Part shown: positions 1 to 8,227 of the stretch, in pieces
Layout: every line of letters begins with the position of its first letter
Numbering within the stretch: the stretch's first letter is position 1
Source: Streptomyces sp. NBC_00554
GTDB lineage: Bacteria; Actinomycetota; Actinomycetes; Streptomycetales; Streptomycetaceae
Direction: 5' to 3'
DNA length: 64,000 nt
Assembly: GCF_041431135.1 (NCBI RefSeq)
Contig: NZ_CP107799.1
Coordinates: 9,688,501-9,752,500 of the forward strand
The notes under the pieces: model-generated
The model's database searches: none
Told to the model about the DNA's origin: nothing
What the model saw: only the letters and a program-made list of their open reading frames with translations
Program-made: the position numbers and the translations under genes

Positions 1-2
1 TG

Positions 3-1490
3 GCCGTGATCATCACGACCGTGTCGCTGTCGTGGCGGTTCGGGATGCGCGTCCTGCAGAAGGCCAACACGACCGAGGCGCACCGCTGGCGGGTGCGGGT
101 CGCGGAATGCGGGCTCCAGCCGGTGGCCAGGGACGTCGACCTCAAGTCCGGCGAGGTGCTGACCATCGCCACCGAGGACGCCGACCAGACCGCCGACATC
201 ATCGAGGTGGTGCCGCTGCTGATCAGCTCACTGGTCGCGGTGCTGGTCGCGGCGGTCGCGCTGGGCCTGGCCGACATCCGGCTCGGCCTGCTGGTGATCG
301 TGGGTACCGTCGCGATCCTGTCGATCCTGAGCGTGATGTCCAAGCGGATCGGCGCCAGCACCCAGGAACAGCAGGCCCGAGTGGCGCGGGCCGGCGCGAA
401 GGTCGCCGACCTGATCATCGGCCTGCGCCCGCTGCACGGCTTCGGCGGCAACCACGCGGCGTTCCGGTCCTACCGGAAGGTCAGCACGGAGGCGAAGCAC
501 CAGTCGATCACCGTCGCCAAGGTGAACGGCGTGTACGCGGGCACCGCGCTGGCCCTCAACGCCGTCCTCGCCGTGGCGGTGACCCTGACGGCGGGCTGGC
601 TGGCGTTCGACGGCCAGATCACCATCGGGGAACTCGTCATGGCCGTAGGCCTCGCGCAGTTCATCATGGAACCGCTGAAACTCTTCTCGGAGATGCCGAA
701 GTACGTGATGATCGCGCGGGCTTCGGCCCAGCGGATGGCGCTGGTGCTGTCCGCGCCGCAGGTCGCGACCCCGGGGACGCAACTCCCGGTCGCCGGCGGG
801 GACCTCGAGATCGACTGCGTCCGGTACGGGTCCCTGCGCAAGGTGAAGTTCCGGGTGTCCGCCGGCGAGTTCGTGGCGATCGCCGCCTACCAGCCGCGCG
901 CGGCGGCCGACCTGGCGTCGATCCTCGCCATGAACGTGCCGCCCGACGCGTACGAGGGAGTGGTACGGGTCAGCGGGCAGGAGCTCGCGGACCTGTCGAT
1001 CGAGGCGGTCCGCGAACACCTCCTGGTGAACCCCTACGACGGGGAGATCTTCGCGGGCACCCTCCGTACGAACATCGACCCGTCCGGCACCAGCAGGACG
1101 GTCCCCGAGGCCGTCGAGGCGTCCATGCTCACCGACGTCGTCGCCCTCCATCGCGAAGGACTCGACTACGGCGTCCGCGACCGCGGCGCGAACCTTTCCG
1201 GGGGCCAGCGCCAACGGCTGTCCCTGGCCCGCGCCCTGGCCGCCGACACCGATGTCCTGGTCCTGCGCGACCCGACAACAGCCGTCGACGCGGTCACCGA
1301 ACAGCTCATCGCGCGCAACATCGCGAAGCTGCGCCGAGGCCGCACCACCCTCGTCCTCACCAGCAGCCCGGCCCTCCTGGACGCCGCCGACCGGGTCCTC
1401 GTACTGAACGAAGGCGTCATCACAGCCGAGGACACCCACCGCAACCTCCTGGCCAAGGACGAGGCTTACTGCTCGGCGGTGGCGCGGTGA
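3..1490 (+). CDS. cchI: ABC exporter, fused permease and degenerate ATPase (5' end outside window)
   Basis: This is the C-terminal part of a type IV ABC exporter. The frame is open through the left edge, so the true start lies outside. Hydrophobic segments (about residues 65-105 and 180-225 of the visible part) are followed by a nucleotide-binding domain from about residue 265. The C-loop LSGGQRQRLSLARAL is intact. The Walker A position reads AYQPRAAADLAS with no GKS/T, Walker B reads VLVLRDPTT instead of hhhhDEP, and the H-loop His is missing (LTSSPALLD). It therefore looks like the catalytically weak half of a heterodimer or an atypical exporter. An esterase and an MbtH gene follow, as in the coelichelin cluster (cchI-cchJ-cchK), so a role in export of a hydroxamate peptide siderophore is likely. 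The symbol is assigned by context and family. Confidence 0.75.
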   Translation, partial: AVIITTVSLSWRFGMRVLQKANTTEAHRWRVRVAECGLQPVARDVDLKSGEVLTIATEDADQTADIIEVVPLLISSLVAVLVAAVALGLADIRLGLLVIVGTVAILSILSVMSKRIGASTQEQQARVARAGAKVADLIIGLRPLHGFGGNHAAFRSYRKVSTEAKHQSITVAKVNGVYAGTALALNAVLAVAVTLTAGWLAFDGQITIGELVMAVGLAQFIMEPLKLFSEMPKYVMIARASAQRMALVLSAPQVATPGTQLPVAGGDLEIDCVRYGSLRKVKFRVSAGEFVAIAAYQPRAAADLASILAMNVPPDAYEGVVRVSGQELADLSIEAVREHLLVNPYDGEIFAGTLRTNIDPSGTSRTVPEAVEASMLTDVVALHREGLDYGVRDRGANLSGGQRQRLSLARALAADTDVLVLRDPTTAVDAVTEQLIARNIAKLRRGRTTLVLTSSPALLDAADRVLVLNEGVITAEDTHRNLLAKDEAYCSAVAR

Positions 1491-1513
1491 ACTGCTGAGC
1501 GGCCCGGGCGAGA

Positions 1514-1557
1514 CGCGCCCCGTCAGGGGCGCGGGGAACTGCGCGACCAGCCCCCAC
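1514..1557. repeat. Dispersed intergenic element with hairpin, copy 1; likely bidirectional terminator
   Basis: An 8-bp perfect stem (CGCGCCCC, loop GTCA, GGGGCGCG; 1514-1533) runs into GGAACTGCGCGACCAGCCCCCAC. It lies between two convergent genes. An inverted copy of the whole element occurs at 46708-46751, with one mismatch in the shared 32-bp part. The placement suggests a transcription terminator shared by both strands and spread as a family of short intergenic repeats. Confidence 0.7.
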
Positions 1558-1572
1558 CGGGCCCGCAGACAA

Positions 1573-2703
1573 TCACGCTGCTCCTCGCGGAGCGCCCAGC
1601 GCCCAGGCCACATCCCTGAGCAGGGCATGCCGCCACCCCGCCCGGTCATGGCCGGAGGCCGAACGCGAGACGCGCACGGCCGCGCCCGCCTGCGCGGCCA
1701 AGGCCTCGACCGGCTCACAGTGCGGCAGCATCCGCGTCTCGTGTTCACCCACGTCGAACGCGACCCGCAGCCCGGACAGTTCGGGACCACGGTCCCGCAA
1801 TCGCGCGGCGATGGATCCGCCGAGCGGGCCGCCCAACGGGTCCGCCAGGCCCATGGCGTCGGGCGTCCACCAGAACGACCCCGACTGGCAGGCGACGCGG
1901 GACACCAGGTCCGGAAACTCCAGCGCCGCGTACACCGCGCTCAGCCCGCCGAGACTCTGCCCGGCGACCACCAGCCGGTCGAGGTCGGCGCGTACGCCGG
2001 ATTCCGCGGCCAGCGGCAGGAGTTCGTCCCGGACCGCCTCCCACAGCTCGGGCCTGCACCCGAACTCGGCCTGCCTGTCCCTGGTCGGAAGGAAGACGAG
2101 GGTGACCGGGGGCATCTCGCCACTGGCGACGGCCGAGTCGAACGCGGTCGTCGCCGGGTGCAGATACAGCCAGTCGTCCCCGTCGAGCAGCAGGACCACC
2201 GGTCCGCCGCCGCCCGCCGGGTGGACTCGCACGGTGCGCCGCCCGCCGAGCCGTTCGCTGCTCCAGCGGAGCCGGGTGTCCGGGACGGGCAGCACGTCGG
2301 AAGCGCCGACGACGGGCCAGTGCGGCTGGGCCGGTGCGTCCGGGGTCGCGGCGATGGACCGGTCACCGCCCGCACCGACCGGGTTGAACGGGTCGGCGTA
2401 CGCCGCGTCGCCCGCCAGGAACTGGTACGTCACCCGTAGCCGCGCGGGCATGCGCACCTCGGCGTACCAGCAGTCAGTGTCGCCCCATCGGTGCATGGGC
2501 ACCGGATCCGACCAGCTCTCGAACTCGATACTCGCCGGAGACCCGCGCCACAGGAACAGGGTCGACCAGCCGCCGTCGTCGGCAGGTTTCGACGCGGGTG
2601 TCCCCGCCGCCGCCCAGAACTCCTCGGAGCCAGGGTCTCCGGACATTCCGAAGTCGACGAAGACGTTCTCCATATCGGCCGCGCGGCCGGAGACGGGACG
2701 CAT
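1573..2703 (-). CDS. cchJ: Fes/enterochelin-esterase-type siderophore esterase
   Basis: This is a 376-aa cytoplasmic alpha/beta-hydrolase of the enterochelin esterase (Fes/IroD) family, which releases iron by hydrolysing ferri-siderophores. The N-terminal part (about 1-150) fits the beta-sandwich Fes N-domain. The C-terminal catalytic domain has GQSLGG (nucleophile Ser), an acidic residue in DVGEHE and a late His in SGHDRAGWRH. The ATG at 2703 is chosen because AAGGAGA lies 6-7 nt upstream. It is divergent from the MbtH gene with an iron box between them, so it is probably repressed by iron-loaded DmdR/IdeR. Coelichelin clusters carry such an esterase (CchJ). The assignment to this siderophore is inference. 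Confidence 0.8.
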   Translation of the reverse strand: MRPVSGRAADMENVFVDFGMSGDPGSEEFWAAAGTPASKPADDGGWSTLFLWRGSPASIEFESWSDPVPMHRWGDTDCWYAEVRMPARLRVTYQFLAGDAAYADPFNPVGAGGDRSIAATPDAPAQPHWPVVGASDVLPVPDTRLRWSSERLGGRRTVRVHPAGGGGPVVLLLDGDDWLYLHPATTAFDSAVASGEMPPVTLVFLPTRDRQAEFGCRPELWEAVRDELLPLAAESGVRADLDRLVVAGQSLGGLSAVYAALEFPDLVSRVACQSGSFWWTPDAMGLADPLGGPLGGSIAARLRDRGPELSGLRVAFDVGEHETRMLPHCEPVEALAAQAGAAVRVSRSASGHDRAGWRHALLRDVAWALGAPRGAA

Positions 2704-2751
2704 GAACGTCTCCTTGTGAGAGAGAAGGGGGAAAGGCTAAGCTCCTTCTAA

Positions 2752-2770
2752 TTAGGCGAGCCTAACCTAA
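2752..2770. promoter_or_regulatory. Iron box (DmdR1/IdeR-type operator)
   Basis: TTAGGCGAGCCTAACCTAA reads on the minus strand as TTAGGTTAGGCTCGCCTAA. This differs at one position from the actinobacterial iron-box consensus TTAGGTTAGGCTCACCTAA. It sits in the 103-bp gap between the divergent esterase and MbtH genes, where one bound repressor could control both. Confidence 0.85.
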
Positions 2771-2806
2771 TCACGGTATTCCTCGGCCCCGAGGAGGCAA
2801 TGAAAC

Positions 2807-3019
2807 ATGAGCACCAACCCGTTCGACGACACCGAAGGCCGTTTCCTGGTCCTGGTGAACGAGGAGGGCCAGCACTCACTCTGGCCGTCCTTCGCCGAGG
2901 TGCCCGGGGGGTGGACGATCGTCTTCAACGAGAACACCCGAGAGGCATGCCTGGACTTCGTCGAGGCCAGCTGGACCGATCTGCGCCCCCGGTCCCTCAC
3001 GGCGTCCATGGAGGGCTGA
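2807..3019 (+). CDS. cchK: MbtH-like NRPS accessory protein
   Basis: This is a 70-aa MbtH-family protein that binds and stabilises adenylation domains of non-ribosomal peptide synthetases. The full family signature is visible: NEEGQHSLWPSFAEVPGGW and then CLDFVEASWTDLRPRSL. GAGGAGG lies upstream of the ATG. The synthetase it serves must lie left of the window. It is divergent from the siderophore esterase across an iron box, so expression in iron starvation is expected. Its position matches cchK of coelichelin clusters. Confidence 0.9.
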   Translation: MSTNPFDDTEGRFLVLVNEEGQHSLWPSFAEVPGGWTIVFNENTREACLDFVEASWTDLRPRSLTASMEG

Positions 3020-3083
3020 CCCGAGGACGCGGCCGATTCGCTTCGCGACCGGGCCGGTCAACTCCCTTGGGGGGACACCGCTG

Positions 3084-4661
3084 TTGCTCAGCACCAGACT
3101 GACGAACGCCCGCTTCCTCACCATGGACCCGGACCACCCGGTCGCCCACGACCTGGGCATCTGGCAGGGCCGGATCGTGGGCCTCGACGAGGCCGTGACC
3201 TCTCTGCCCGCCCGGGAGGTGATCGACCTGCAGGGCGCCACCGTGCTGCCCGGGTTCATCGACGCCCATGTCCACCTGGCCTGGACCGGGTTCAAGCAGA
3301 ACACCCCGAGCATCGGGGGGTGCACGCGGATCGACGACGTGCTCGCCATCGTGGAGGAGGCCGTCGCCCGGAAGAGCTCGCCCGGCACCTGGGTGAGCAT
3401 CGCCGGCTACGACCAGCGGGCCCTGGGGCGCCATCTCACCGCCGCCGAACTGGACAAGGTCAGCCACGGGCACAGGCTGTTCGTGATGCACGACTCCGGA
3501 CACGGCTGTGTCGTCAACTCCGCCGTTCTCGATCTGCTCCCCGCCGACATCGCGCACGACAAGGGCTTCCTCGCCGAAGGCGCCATGGGGGCCGCCCGCG
3601 CACTGCGCCTCCCGTACTCCCAGGAGGAGTTGGCCGAGGCGATCGGACGGGCCGCCCGCACCTGCCTGGCCGAGGGCGTCACCGCCTGCGCCGAGGCAGG
3701 CATCGGCGGAGCCCTCTTCGGCCACAGCCCCGTTGAGCTCGGCGCCTACCAACTGGCCCGCGAAAAGGGCCTGTTGCCGCTGCGCGTGCAGCTCATGGTG
3801 TCCGCGGACCGGCTGCGCCCGGTCGCCGCGCACGAGTCCGACGGCATTCCCCGGGCCCTCGACCTCGGCCTGCGCACCGGGTTCGGCGACGACCGGCTGT
3901 CCGTGGGCGCGCTGAAGATCTACACCGACGGCGGCATGATGGCCCGGACCGCCGCGCTCAGCAGTCCGTACGAAGGGCTGGACCACACGGGCCAGTTGCA
4001 GGACGACCCGGACAAGCTCGCGGACATGATCGTGGACGGGCACCTCGCCGGGTGGCAGCTCGCCGTCCACGCGATCGGCGACCGTGCGGCCGACATCGCC
4101 CTGGACGCCCTGGAACGGGCCCAGCGCCTCCGGCCGCGCCCCGGCGCCCGGCACCGCATCGAGCACGCCGGCCTGATCCGCCCCGACCAGCTCCCCCGCT
4201 TCGCGCGACTCGGCATCAGTGCGGTGGTCCAGCCCAGCTTCCTGCGCTACTTCGGCGACGACTACGCGGCGATCATGGGCGAGGAGTGGGCCTCGTGGCT
4301 CTACCGTGGCCGGGCGTTCCTGGACCACGGCATCACGCTGGTGGGCAGCTCCGACCGCCCTGTCACGGACGGATCCCCGCTGCGAGCGATCCAGTTCATG
4401 GCCGAGCGAGCCTCCGAGTCCGGCCAGGTGATCGGCCCGGACGAGGGCGTCACCGTCGACGAGGCCCTGCGCGCCTACACGGTCGCCGGTGCGTTCGCCT
4501 GCCACTGGGAGGACAACCTGGGAAGCCTCACTCCGGGCAAGTTCGCCGACCTGGTCGTGCTCGGCGACGACCCCCGGCGCGTCGAAACCTCGCGCATCGG
4601 AGACATCGAGGTGGCGGCGACTTATGTCGACGGCCGCGAGACCGGGAGGCCGGTGTCGTGA
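3084..4661 (+). CDS. YtcJ-type metal-dependent amidohydrolase
   Basis: This is a 525-aa member of the amidohydrolase_3 group (YtcJ-like), metal-dependent hydrolases acting on amide or related bonds of unknown substrate. The N-terminal strand LLTNARFLTMD-type, the HxH metal motif (H62, H64 in DAHVH), the central TIM-barrel and the C-terminal GSLTPGKFADLVVL strand are all present, at typical length. The start is a TTG preceded by GGGGGGA. The next ATG (3123) would cut into the conserved first strand. It follows the MbtH gene by 64 nt in the same direction, so it may be read from the iron-controlled promoter. That link is inference. Confidence 0.8.
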   Translation: MLSTRLTNARFLTMDPDHPVAHDLGIWQGRIVGLDEAVTSLPAREVIDLQGATVLPGFIDAHVHLAWTGFKQNTPSIGGCTRIDDVLAIVEEAVARKSSPGTWVSIAGYDQRALGRHLTAAELDKVSHGHRLFVMHDSGHGCVVNSAVLDLLPADIAHDKGFLAEGAMGAARALRLPYSQEELAEAIGRAARTCLAEGVTACAEAGIGGALFGHSPVELGAYQLAREKGLLPLRVQLMVSADRLRPVAAHESDGIPRALDLGLRTGFGDDRLSVGALKIYTDGGMMARTAALSSPYEGLDHTGQLQDDPDKLADMIVDGHLAGWQLAVHAIGDRAADIALDALERAQRLRPRPGARHRIEHAGLIRPDQLPRFARLGISAVVQPSFLRYFGDDYAAIMGEEWASWLYRGRAFLDHGITLVGSSDRPVTDGSPLRAIQFMAERASESGQVIGPDEGVTVDEALRAYTVAGAFACHWEDNLGSLTPGKFADLVVLGDDPRRVETSRIGDIEVAATYVDGRETGRPVS

Positions 4662-4888
4662 CCAGGAAGGCGGCCGTTGTGGAGAGCTACGCGCACCTCT
4701 GGGAGGACGACATGCTTCGGCATCGCTGGGTCCTCTGGAACACGGCGGGGGAGACCCTGGTCTTCGACAGGGAGATCAACTGCCCGGTGGACATTGGCGG
4801 TGAGCCGGTCCTGCACGAGGTTCTGCGCAGGATGCGCGAGGCGGGCGTACACGAGACCGACGACTATCCGGGCCGGCCGTGCGCGTAG
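4658..4888 (+). CDS. Small conserved-type protein coupled to the amidohydrolase
   Basis: This 76-aa protein starts with a GTG that overlaps the amidohydrolase stop (GTGA, 4658-4661), so translation is probably coupled; GGGAGG lies just upstream. It begins MTRKAAVVESYAHLWEDDML and is rich in Trp, His and acidic residues. There is no signal peptide or membrane segment. I do not recognise the family. The coupling suggests a partner or substrate-related role with the amidohydrolase. The stop abuts the stop of the convergent hydrolase gene. Confidence 0.65.
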   Translation: MTRKAAVVESYAHLWEDDMLRHRWVLWNTAGETLVFDREINCPVDIGGEPVLHEVLRRMREAGVHETDDYPGRPCA

Positions 4889-5680
4889 TCACGACAGGCC
4901 GACGGTCTCCGTGGCCCAGTCCCGGATGAGCCGGATGGTTTCGTCGAGGCGTTCCTCGTGCAGATAGTGCCCGGTGCCGGGCCAGTGGTCGACGCGGGAG
5001 CCCGGCACATGCAGGGTGCCGCGCTCCCAGGCGGCGGCCGAGGCCGACGTCCACACGGTGAGCGCACGCTGGGTGCGTTCGCGCAGATACGCCTCGCTGT
5101 GCGGGCGGACACCGACCGCTCCGGAATCGGTGTACATACCGGCGTACGCCTGGGCGATGACGTGATCCGGGGTGCCGAGCACGGTGCGGATGTGGGCGGT
5201 CCGCAGCCCGCGCGGGGCGTCGGGCCCGAAGGCCCCGGCGACGAAGGCGGCCGCGGCGCGGGAACCGTTCTCGCGGTAGTCGGCGAGGCGGGCCGGGATT
5301 CCGTCGACTTCCGCGCCGTGCGCCCCGTGGGCCGGATCGAGCGCGATGACGGAGCGTACGGCGTGCGGGTGCCGGACGGCGAGCAGGTTGACGACCTGGC
5401 CTCCCATGGAGTGCCCCACGGCGATCACCGGCCCCGTACCGAGCGCTTCGGTGAGGGCGGCCAGGTCATCGGCCATCTCCACCGGAGTGTTGCCGGTCAG
5501 CGGCACTTCGGAACGGCCGTGCCCGCGCAGGTCGGGCACGACGACCCGGAACCGGTCGGCCAGCGTCTCGGCATGCGGCGACCACTCCCGCCCGTCGCCG
5601 CCCCAGCCGTGCACGAGCAGCAGGGCGGGTGCGGGGCTCACACCGAGGTCGGTGTGAAAAAGCCGGATACGGTCGGTCAA
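4889..5680 (-). CDS. Alpha/beta-fold hydrolase
   Basis: This is a soluble alpha/beta hydrolase with the oxyanion motif HGWGGDG, the nucleophile elbow GHSMGG and a late catalytic His in GTGHYLHEERL. The substrate is unknown; the family includes esterases, lactonases and haloperoxidase-like enzymes. I prefer the TTG at 5680 (MTDRIRLFHTDLG) because AAGGGA lies 4-5 nt upstream and the encoded N-terminus fits the family. The frame is open to a TTG at 5788, which would add 36 aa of unlikely sequence. A promoter TTGCCC-17-TTAGAT is visible on the minus strand just above 5800. Confidence 0.75.
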   Translation of the reverse strand: MTDRIRLFHTDLGVSPAPALLLVHGWGGDGREWSPHAETLADRFRVVVPDLRGHGRSEVPLTGNTPVEMADDLAALTEALGTGPVIAVGHSMGGQVVNLLAVRHPHAVRSVIALDPAHGAHGAEVDGIPARLADYRENGSRAAAAFVAGAFGPDAPRGLRTAHIRTVLGTPDHVIAQAYAGMYTDSGAVGVRPHSEAYLRERTQRALTVWTSASAAAWERGTLHVPGSRVDHWPGTGHYLHEERLDETIRLIRDWATETVGLS

Positions 5681-5893
5681 TCTGTCCCTTGCCTTCGCCG
5701 TCGTGGGGGAGCTGACACGGGCTTTCGTCACCGGTGTCGTACGAGTACCGACTCTCCGCAGCGTGCGCTGCCGTCCTTCCACCGCCAATACGATCTAATA
5801 GGCCTGTCGCGCACGGGGCAAGCAGGTACCGGTATCCACCGGTCGACAGCTCCGCTTTGAATCCGCGTGGCCCTCGACTCCGGATGGTTGTGC

Positions 5894-6097
5894 ATGCCCG
5901 CTTCCTCTTCCCACCGCGATCCCGCGCAGCCCATAGACAACGCAGAAGGCTCGCCCGACACGCCGCAGTACCACGATCTGTTCCTGCAGCCGCGCTACAC
6001 CGTCGAGCTGGCGCCATTGGAGGACGAGGAAGACACCTTCGCCCCGTTCCCGGCACAGCCCGAACAACGTCGGCGCGGCGCAACCCGAAGTCGCTGA
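5894..6097 (+). CDS. Possible small hypothetical protein
   Basis: A 67-codon frame starting at an ATG shows G/C-rich third positions and a hydrophilic, Pro/Glu/Asp-rich product (core YHDLFLQPRYTVELAPLEDEED). GGATGG about 9 nt upstream could act as a ribosome binding site. I recognise no family. It may be a real short protein or chance. It lies in an otherwise empty gap between two minus-strand units. Confidence 0.35.
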   Translation: MPASSSHRDPAQPIDNAEGSPDTPQYHDLFLQPRYTVELAPLEDEEDTFAPFPAQPEQRRRGATRSR

Positions 6098-6110
6098 CCG
6101 CCGTCCGCGG

Positions 6111-6406
6111 TCAGGGGCCGAGGGCCGGCCACGGCACCGGGTCGGTGTACGTCCCGTCGAAGAGCACCTCGAAGTGCAGGTGCGGCCCGGTCGACAGACC
6201 GGTCGAGCGGACGAACCCGATCACGGTGCCGGCTTCGCCACTCTGCCCGGTGCCGACTTGTATGGACGAAAGGTGGCTGTACGTCGTCTCCAGCCGCCTT
6301 CCGCCGATGGCACCGTGATCGATCACCATGCGGTTGCCTTAGGCCTTGGTCATCCCCGCGAACACGATCTGCCCCTGCCTCGTCCTGCTGTCGCCGACCT
6401 CGGCCG
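6111..6406 (-). pseudogene. Relic of an M23 (lysostaphin-type) peptidase domain
   Basis: The translated strip contains the last half of an M23 zinc peptidase: GQIVFAGMTKA, stop, GNRMVIDHG, then TYSHLS, GTVIGFVRSTGLSTGPHLHFEV. The stop is a TAA (about 6345) where the family has Tyr (AYGN), so TAC to TAA is the simplest change. The upstream zinc ligands (HxGxD block) and any signal peptide are missing. The relic continues in the same frame directly after the stop of the DUF3152 gene. It is non-functional as an enzyme: only the HLH motif remains. Confidence 0.75.
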
Positions 6407-6407
6407 G

Positions 6408-7361
6408 TCACGACACGGCAGGTCCGGTGATGAGCCGTCCCTTGGTGTCGTACGGCCAGACGTTGGGGGTGCAGCCGTGCATTCCCTTGATCTGCTGCAT
6501 CATCGCCGGAGCCGGCTTGCCCGCGCCTGGGCAGGTCACATGGCCGTGACCGAGAAAGTGGCCGACCTCGTGGTTGATGATCAGCGCCCGGTAGGCGTCC
6601 ACGTCGTCGGCGTACACCGGAGTCGCCAGCAGCCACCGCCTGAGGTTGACCACAACGTCCTTGCCCACGCTGCAGTTGACCTCGCCGCCGGTGTCCAGCC
6701 CGTACTTGCCGCAGATCTCGTCCACCGTGCCCGGCGTGGCGAGCCGTACGACGAAGTCGGGCGTACCGCCGGAGACACGCCGGAACGCGGACTCGCCGTC
6801 GGCCGTCCAGCCGCGCGCGTCGGCGAGTATGCCCTCCACCTGCTGGGCGACATCGGAGGCCGATTGCGTGAGGCCGTCCTCGACGACGACCTCGTAGCGC
6901 AGCAGCCGGCTGCCCTTCCCCACGGTCTCGCTGCCACCTCCGGCGGTGGTGAACGTGCCGGGACCCGAGGACGGGATGGAGGGCGAGGAGGAGACGGAGG
7001 GGGAGGGAGGGGGCGGCTTCGGAGTTGTGGCGTCCGTCCCGCTGGGCTTCGTGCCGGCCTTCTCGCTGCCCTCGGTGCCGCTCGGCTTCACGGTCCGGTC
7101 CGGCGTCGGCCGTGAGGGCTTTGCGGCGGCAGCGGGGCGGTCGTCGGTTCCGGAGGCCGCGGGTGACGTCCAGTTCACGGCCAGGGCGGTGGCGGAGGCG
7201 AACACGGCGAGCGCGGCCAGGCCTCCCCACAGGGGCCCTTTCCGCTTCCGGCCGTGGCCGCCGGCGTGCGCGGGGCCTCTGCGACGACGGTGGGATCGCG
7301 AGGTCGAAGGCTTCGCACGCTGAGCGGTCGTGGTCATGGCCGCCAAGGCTGTGTGCGCCAT
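6408..7361 (-). CDS. DUF3152 membrane-anchored zincin-like protein
   Basis: About 317 aa. It has a basic N-terminus, one transmembrane or signal segment (LWGGLAALAVFASATALAV), a Pro/Thr/Ser-rich linker of about 75 residues, then a DUF3152 domain. The domain carries the zincin-like HEVGHFLGHGHVTCPG motif, a MMQQ Met-turn candidate and the ending GCTPNVWP. DUF3152 proteins are actinobacterial cell-surface proteins predicted to be metalloproteases; no substrate is known. The start is uncertain: ATG 7361 (MAHTALAAM) or ATG 7337 (MTTTAQR), both with weak ribosome sites. Its promoter region is shared with the divergent AfsQ1-like operon and holds a GTAAC direct repeat. Confidence 0.75.
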   Translation of the reverse strand: MAHTALAAMTTTAQRAKPSTSRSHRRRRGPAHAGGHGRKRKGPLWGGLAALAVFASATALAVNWTSPAASGTDDRPAAAAKPSRPTPDRTVKPSGTEGSEKAGTKPSGTDATTPKPPPPSPSVSSSPSIPSSGPGTFTTAGGGSETVGKGSRLLRYEVVVEDGLTQSASDVAQQVEGILADARGWTADGESAFRRVSGGTPDFVVRLATPGTVDEICGKYGLDTGGEVNCSVGKDVVVNLRRWLLATPVYADDVDAYRALIINHEVGHFLGHGHVTCPGAGKPAPAMMQQIKGMHGCTPNVWPYDTKGRLITGPAVS

Positions 7362-7383
7362 GTGATGGGACCTGGCCCGGAGG

Positions 7384-7399
7384 GTAACGAAAACATAAC
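7384..7399 (+). promoter_or_regulatory. Candidate AfsQ1-type binding site
   Basis: GTAAC-GAAAAC-ATAAC matches the published AfsQ1 pattern GTnAC-n6-GTnAC at all but one defined position. It lies 23-38 nt above the DUF3152 start and upstream of the divergent response regulator gene. A further single GTAAC occurs near 7465. Autoregulation and control of the DUF3152 gene are inference. Confidence 0.5.
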
Positions 7400-7528
7400 G
7401 CCCGATCGCTGGTGCCGGAGGCGTCGACGTCAACCGCCGTGACTGGGCAATGTGATCGTCCCGTAACAGTTCCCCGGTCGGACGCCTTCCCCGCCTCAAG
7501 CCCCTTGAGCCGTACGGATACTGATCAC

Positions 7529-8227
7529 ATGCCACGTGTCCTGCTCATCGAAGACGACCGCGCCGTACGGGAGGGCGTCCTGCTCGCGCTGCGCCGCCAG
7601 GGGCACGAGGTCGGTGCCGCCGGGACCGGTGAGGACGGACTGGCCCTGTTGCGGTCGTTCCGGCCGGACGTCGTCGTGCTCGATCTGATGCTGCCCGGTA
7701 TGAGCGGCCTTGAGGTGTGCCGCAGGATCCGTATCGAGGACCAGGTGCCGATCATCATGGCGACCGCCCGGGGCGACGACATCGACATCGTGGTCGGACT
7801 GGAGGCTGGAGCGGACGACTACGTCGTGAAGCCGGTTCAGGCACGTGTGCTGGAGGCCCGCATCCGTGCGGTCCTGCGTCGCGTCGACGGCGCGCCCGCC
7901 GACGGCGGCATACCCAAGATCGAGGCCCATGGCGAGCGCGGCGAACTCGCCATAGACCGGGCCGGGTTGACCGTCACCCGGCAGGGCGTGCCGGTCTCCC
8001 TCGCCCCTTCCGAACTGCGGCTCCTGCTGACGCTCTCGGCCTCGCCCGGCCAGGTGTTCTCCCGGCAGCAGTTGCTGGAAGCAGTCTGGGAGCACAGCTA
8101 CCACGGCGACTCACGGCTGGTGGACGCCTGCGTCAAGCGGCTGCGCACCAAGATGGGCGAGCCGGCGGGGCAGCCGCGCTACGTCCAGACCGTGCGCGGC
8201 TTCGGCTACCGGTTCCAGTCCCGGTGA
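7529..8227 (+). CDS. OmpR/PhoB-family response regulator, AfsQ1-like
   Basis: This is a 232-aa two-domain regulator: a receiver domain (acid pair E8-D9-D10, phospho-acceptor D52 in VVLDLMLPG, switch T79, K101) followed by a winged-helix DNA-binding domain (SRQQLLEAVWEHSY, RLVDACVKRLRTKMG, VRGFGYRF). The stretch GDDIDIVVGLEAGADDYVVK is very close to AfsQ1 of S. coelicolor, a regulator of antibiotic and nitrogen-linked functions. I took the ATG at 7529; upstream codons encode no receiver sequence. It overlaps the kinase gene by GTGA, so the pair is translationally coupled. Confidence 0.9.
   Translation: MPRVLLIEDDRAVREGVLLALRRQGHEVGAAGTGEDGLALLRSFRPDVVVLDLMLPGMSGLEVCRRIRIEDQVPIIMATARGDDIDIVVGLEAGADDYVVKPVQARVLEARIRAVLRRVDGAPADGGIPKIEAHGERGELAIDRAGLTVTRQGVPVSLAPSELRLLLTLSASPGQVFSRQQLLEAVWEHSYHGDSRLVDACVKRLRTKMGEPAGQPRYVQTVRGFGYRFQSR

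Noticed and set aside
2997..4505. A 502-aa open frame on the minus strand opposite the amidohydrolase.
   Set aside because: It has a skewed Gly/Val/Glu/Asp-rich composition and no family motifs, and lies fully antisense to a clear enzyme gene. Such frames arise in high-G+C DNA.
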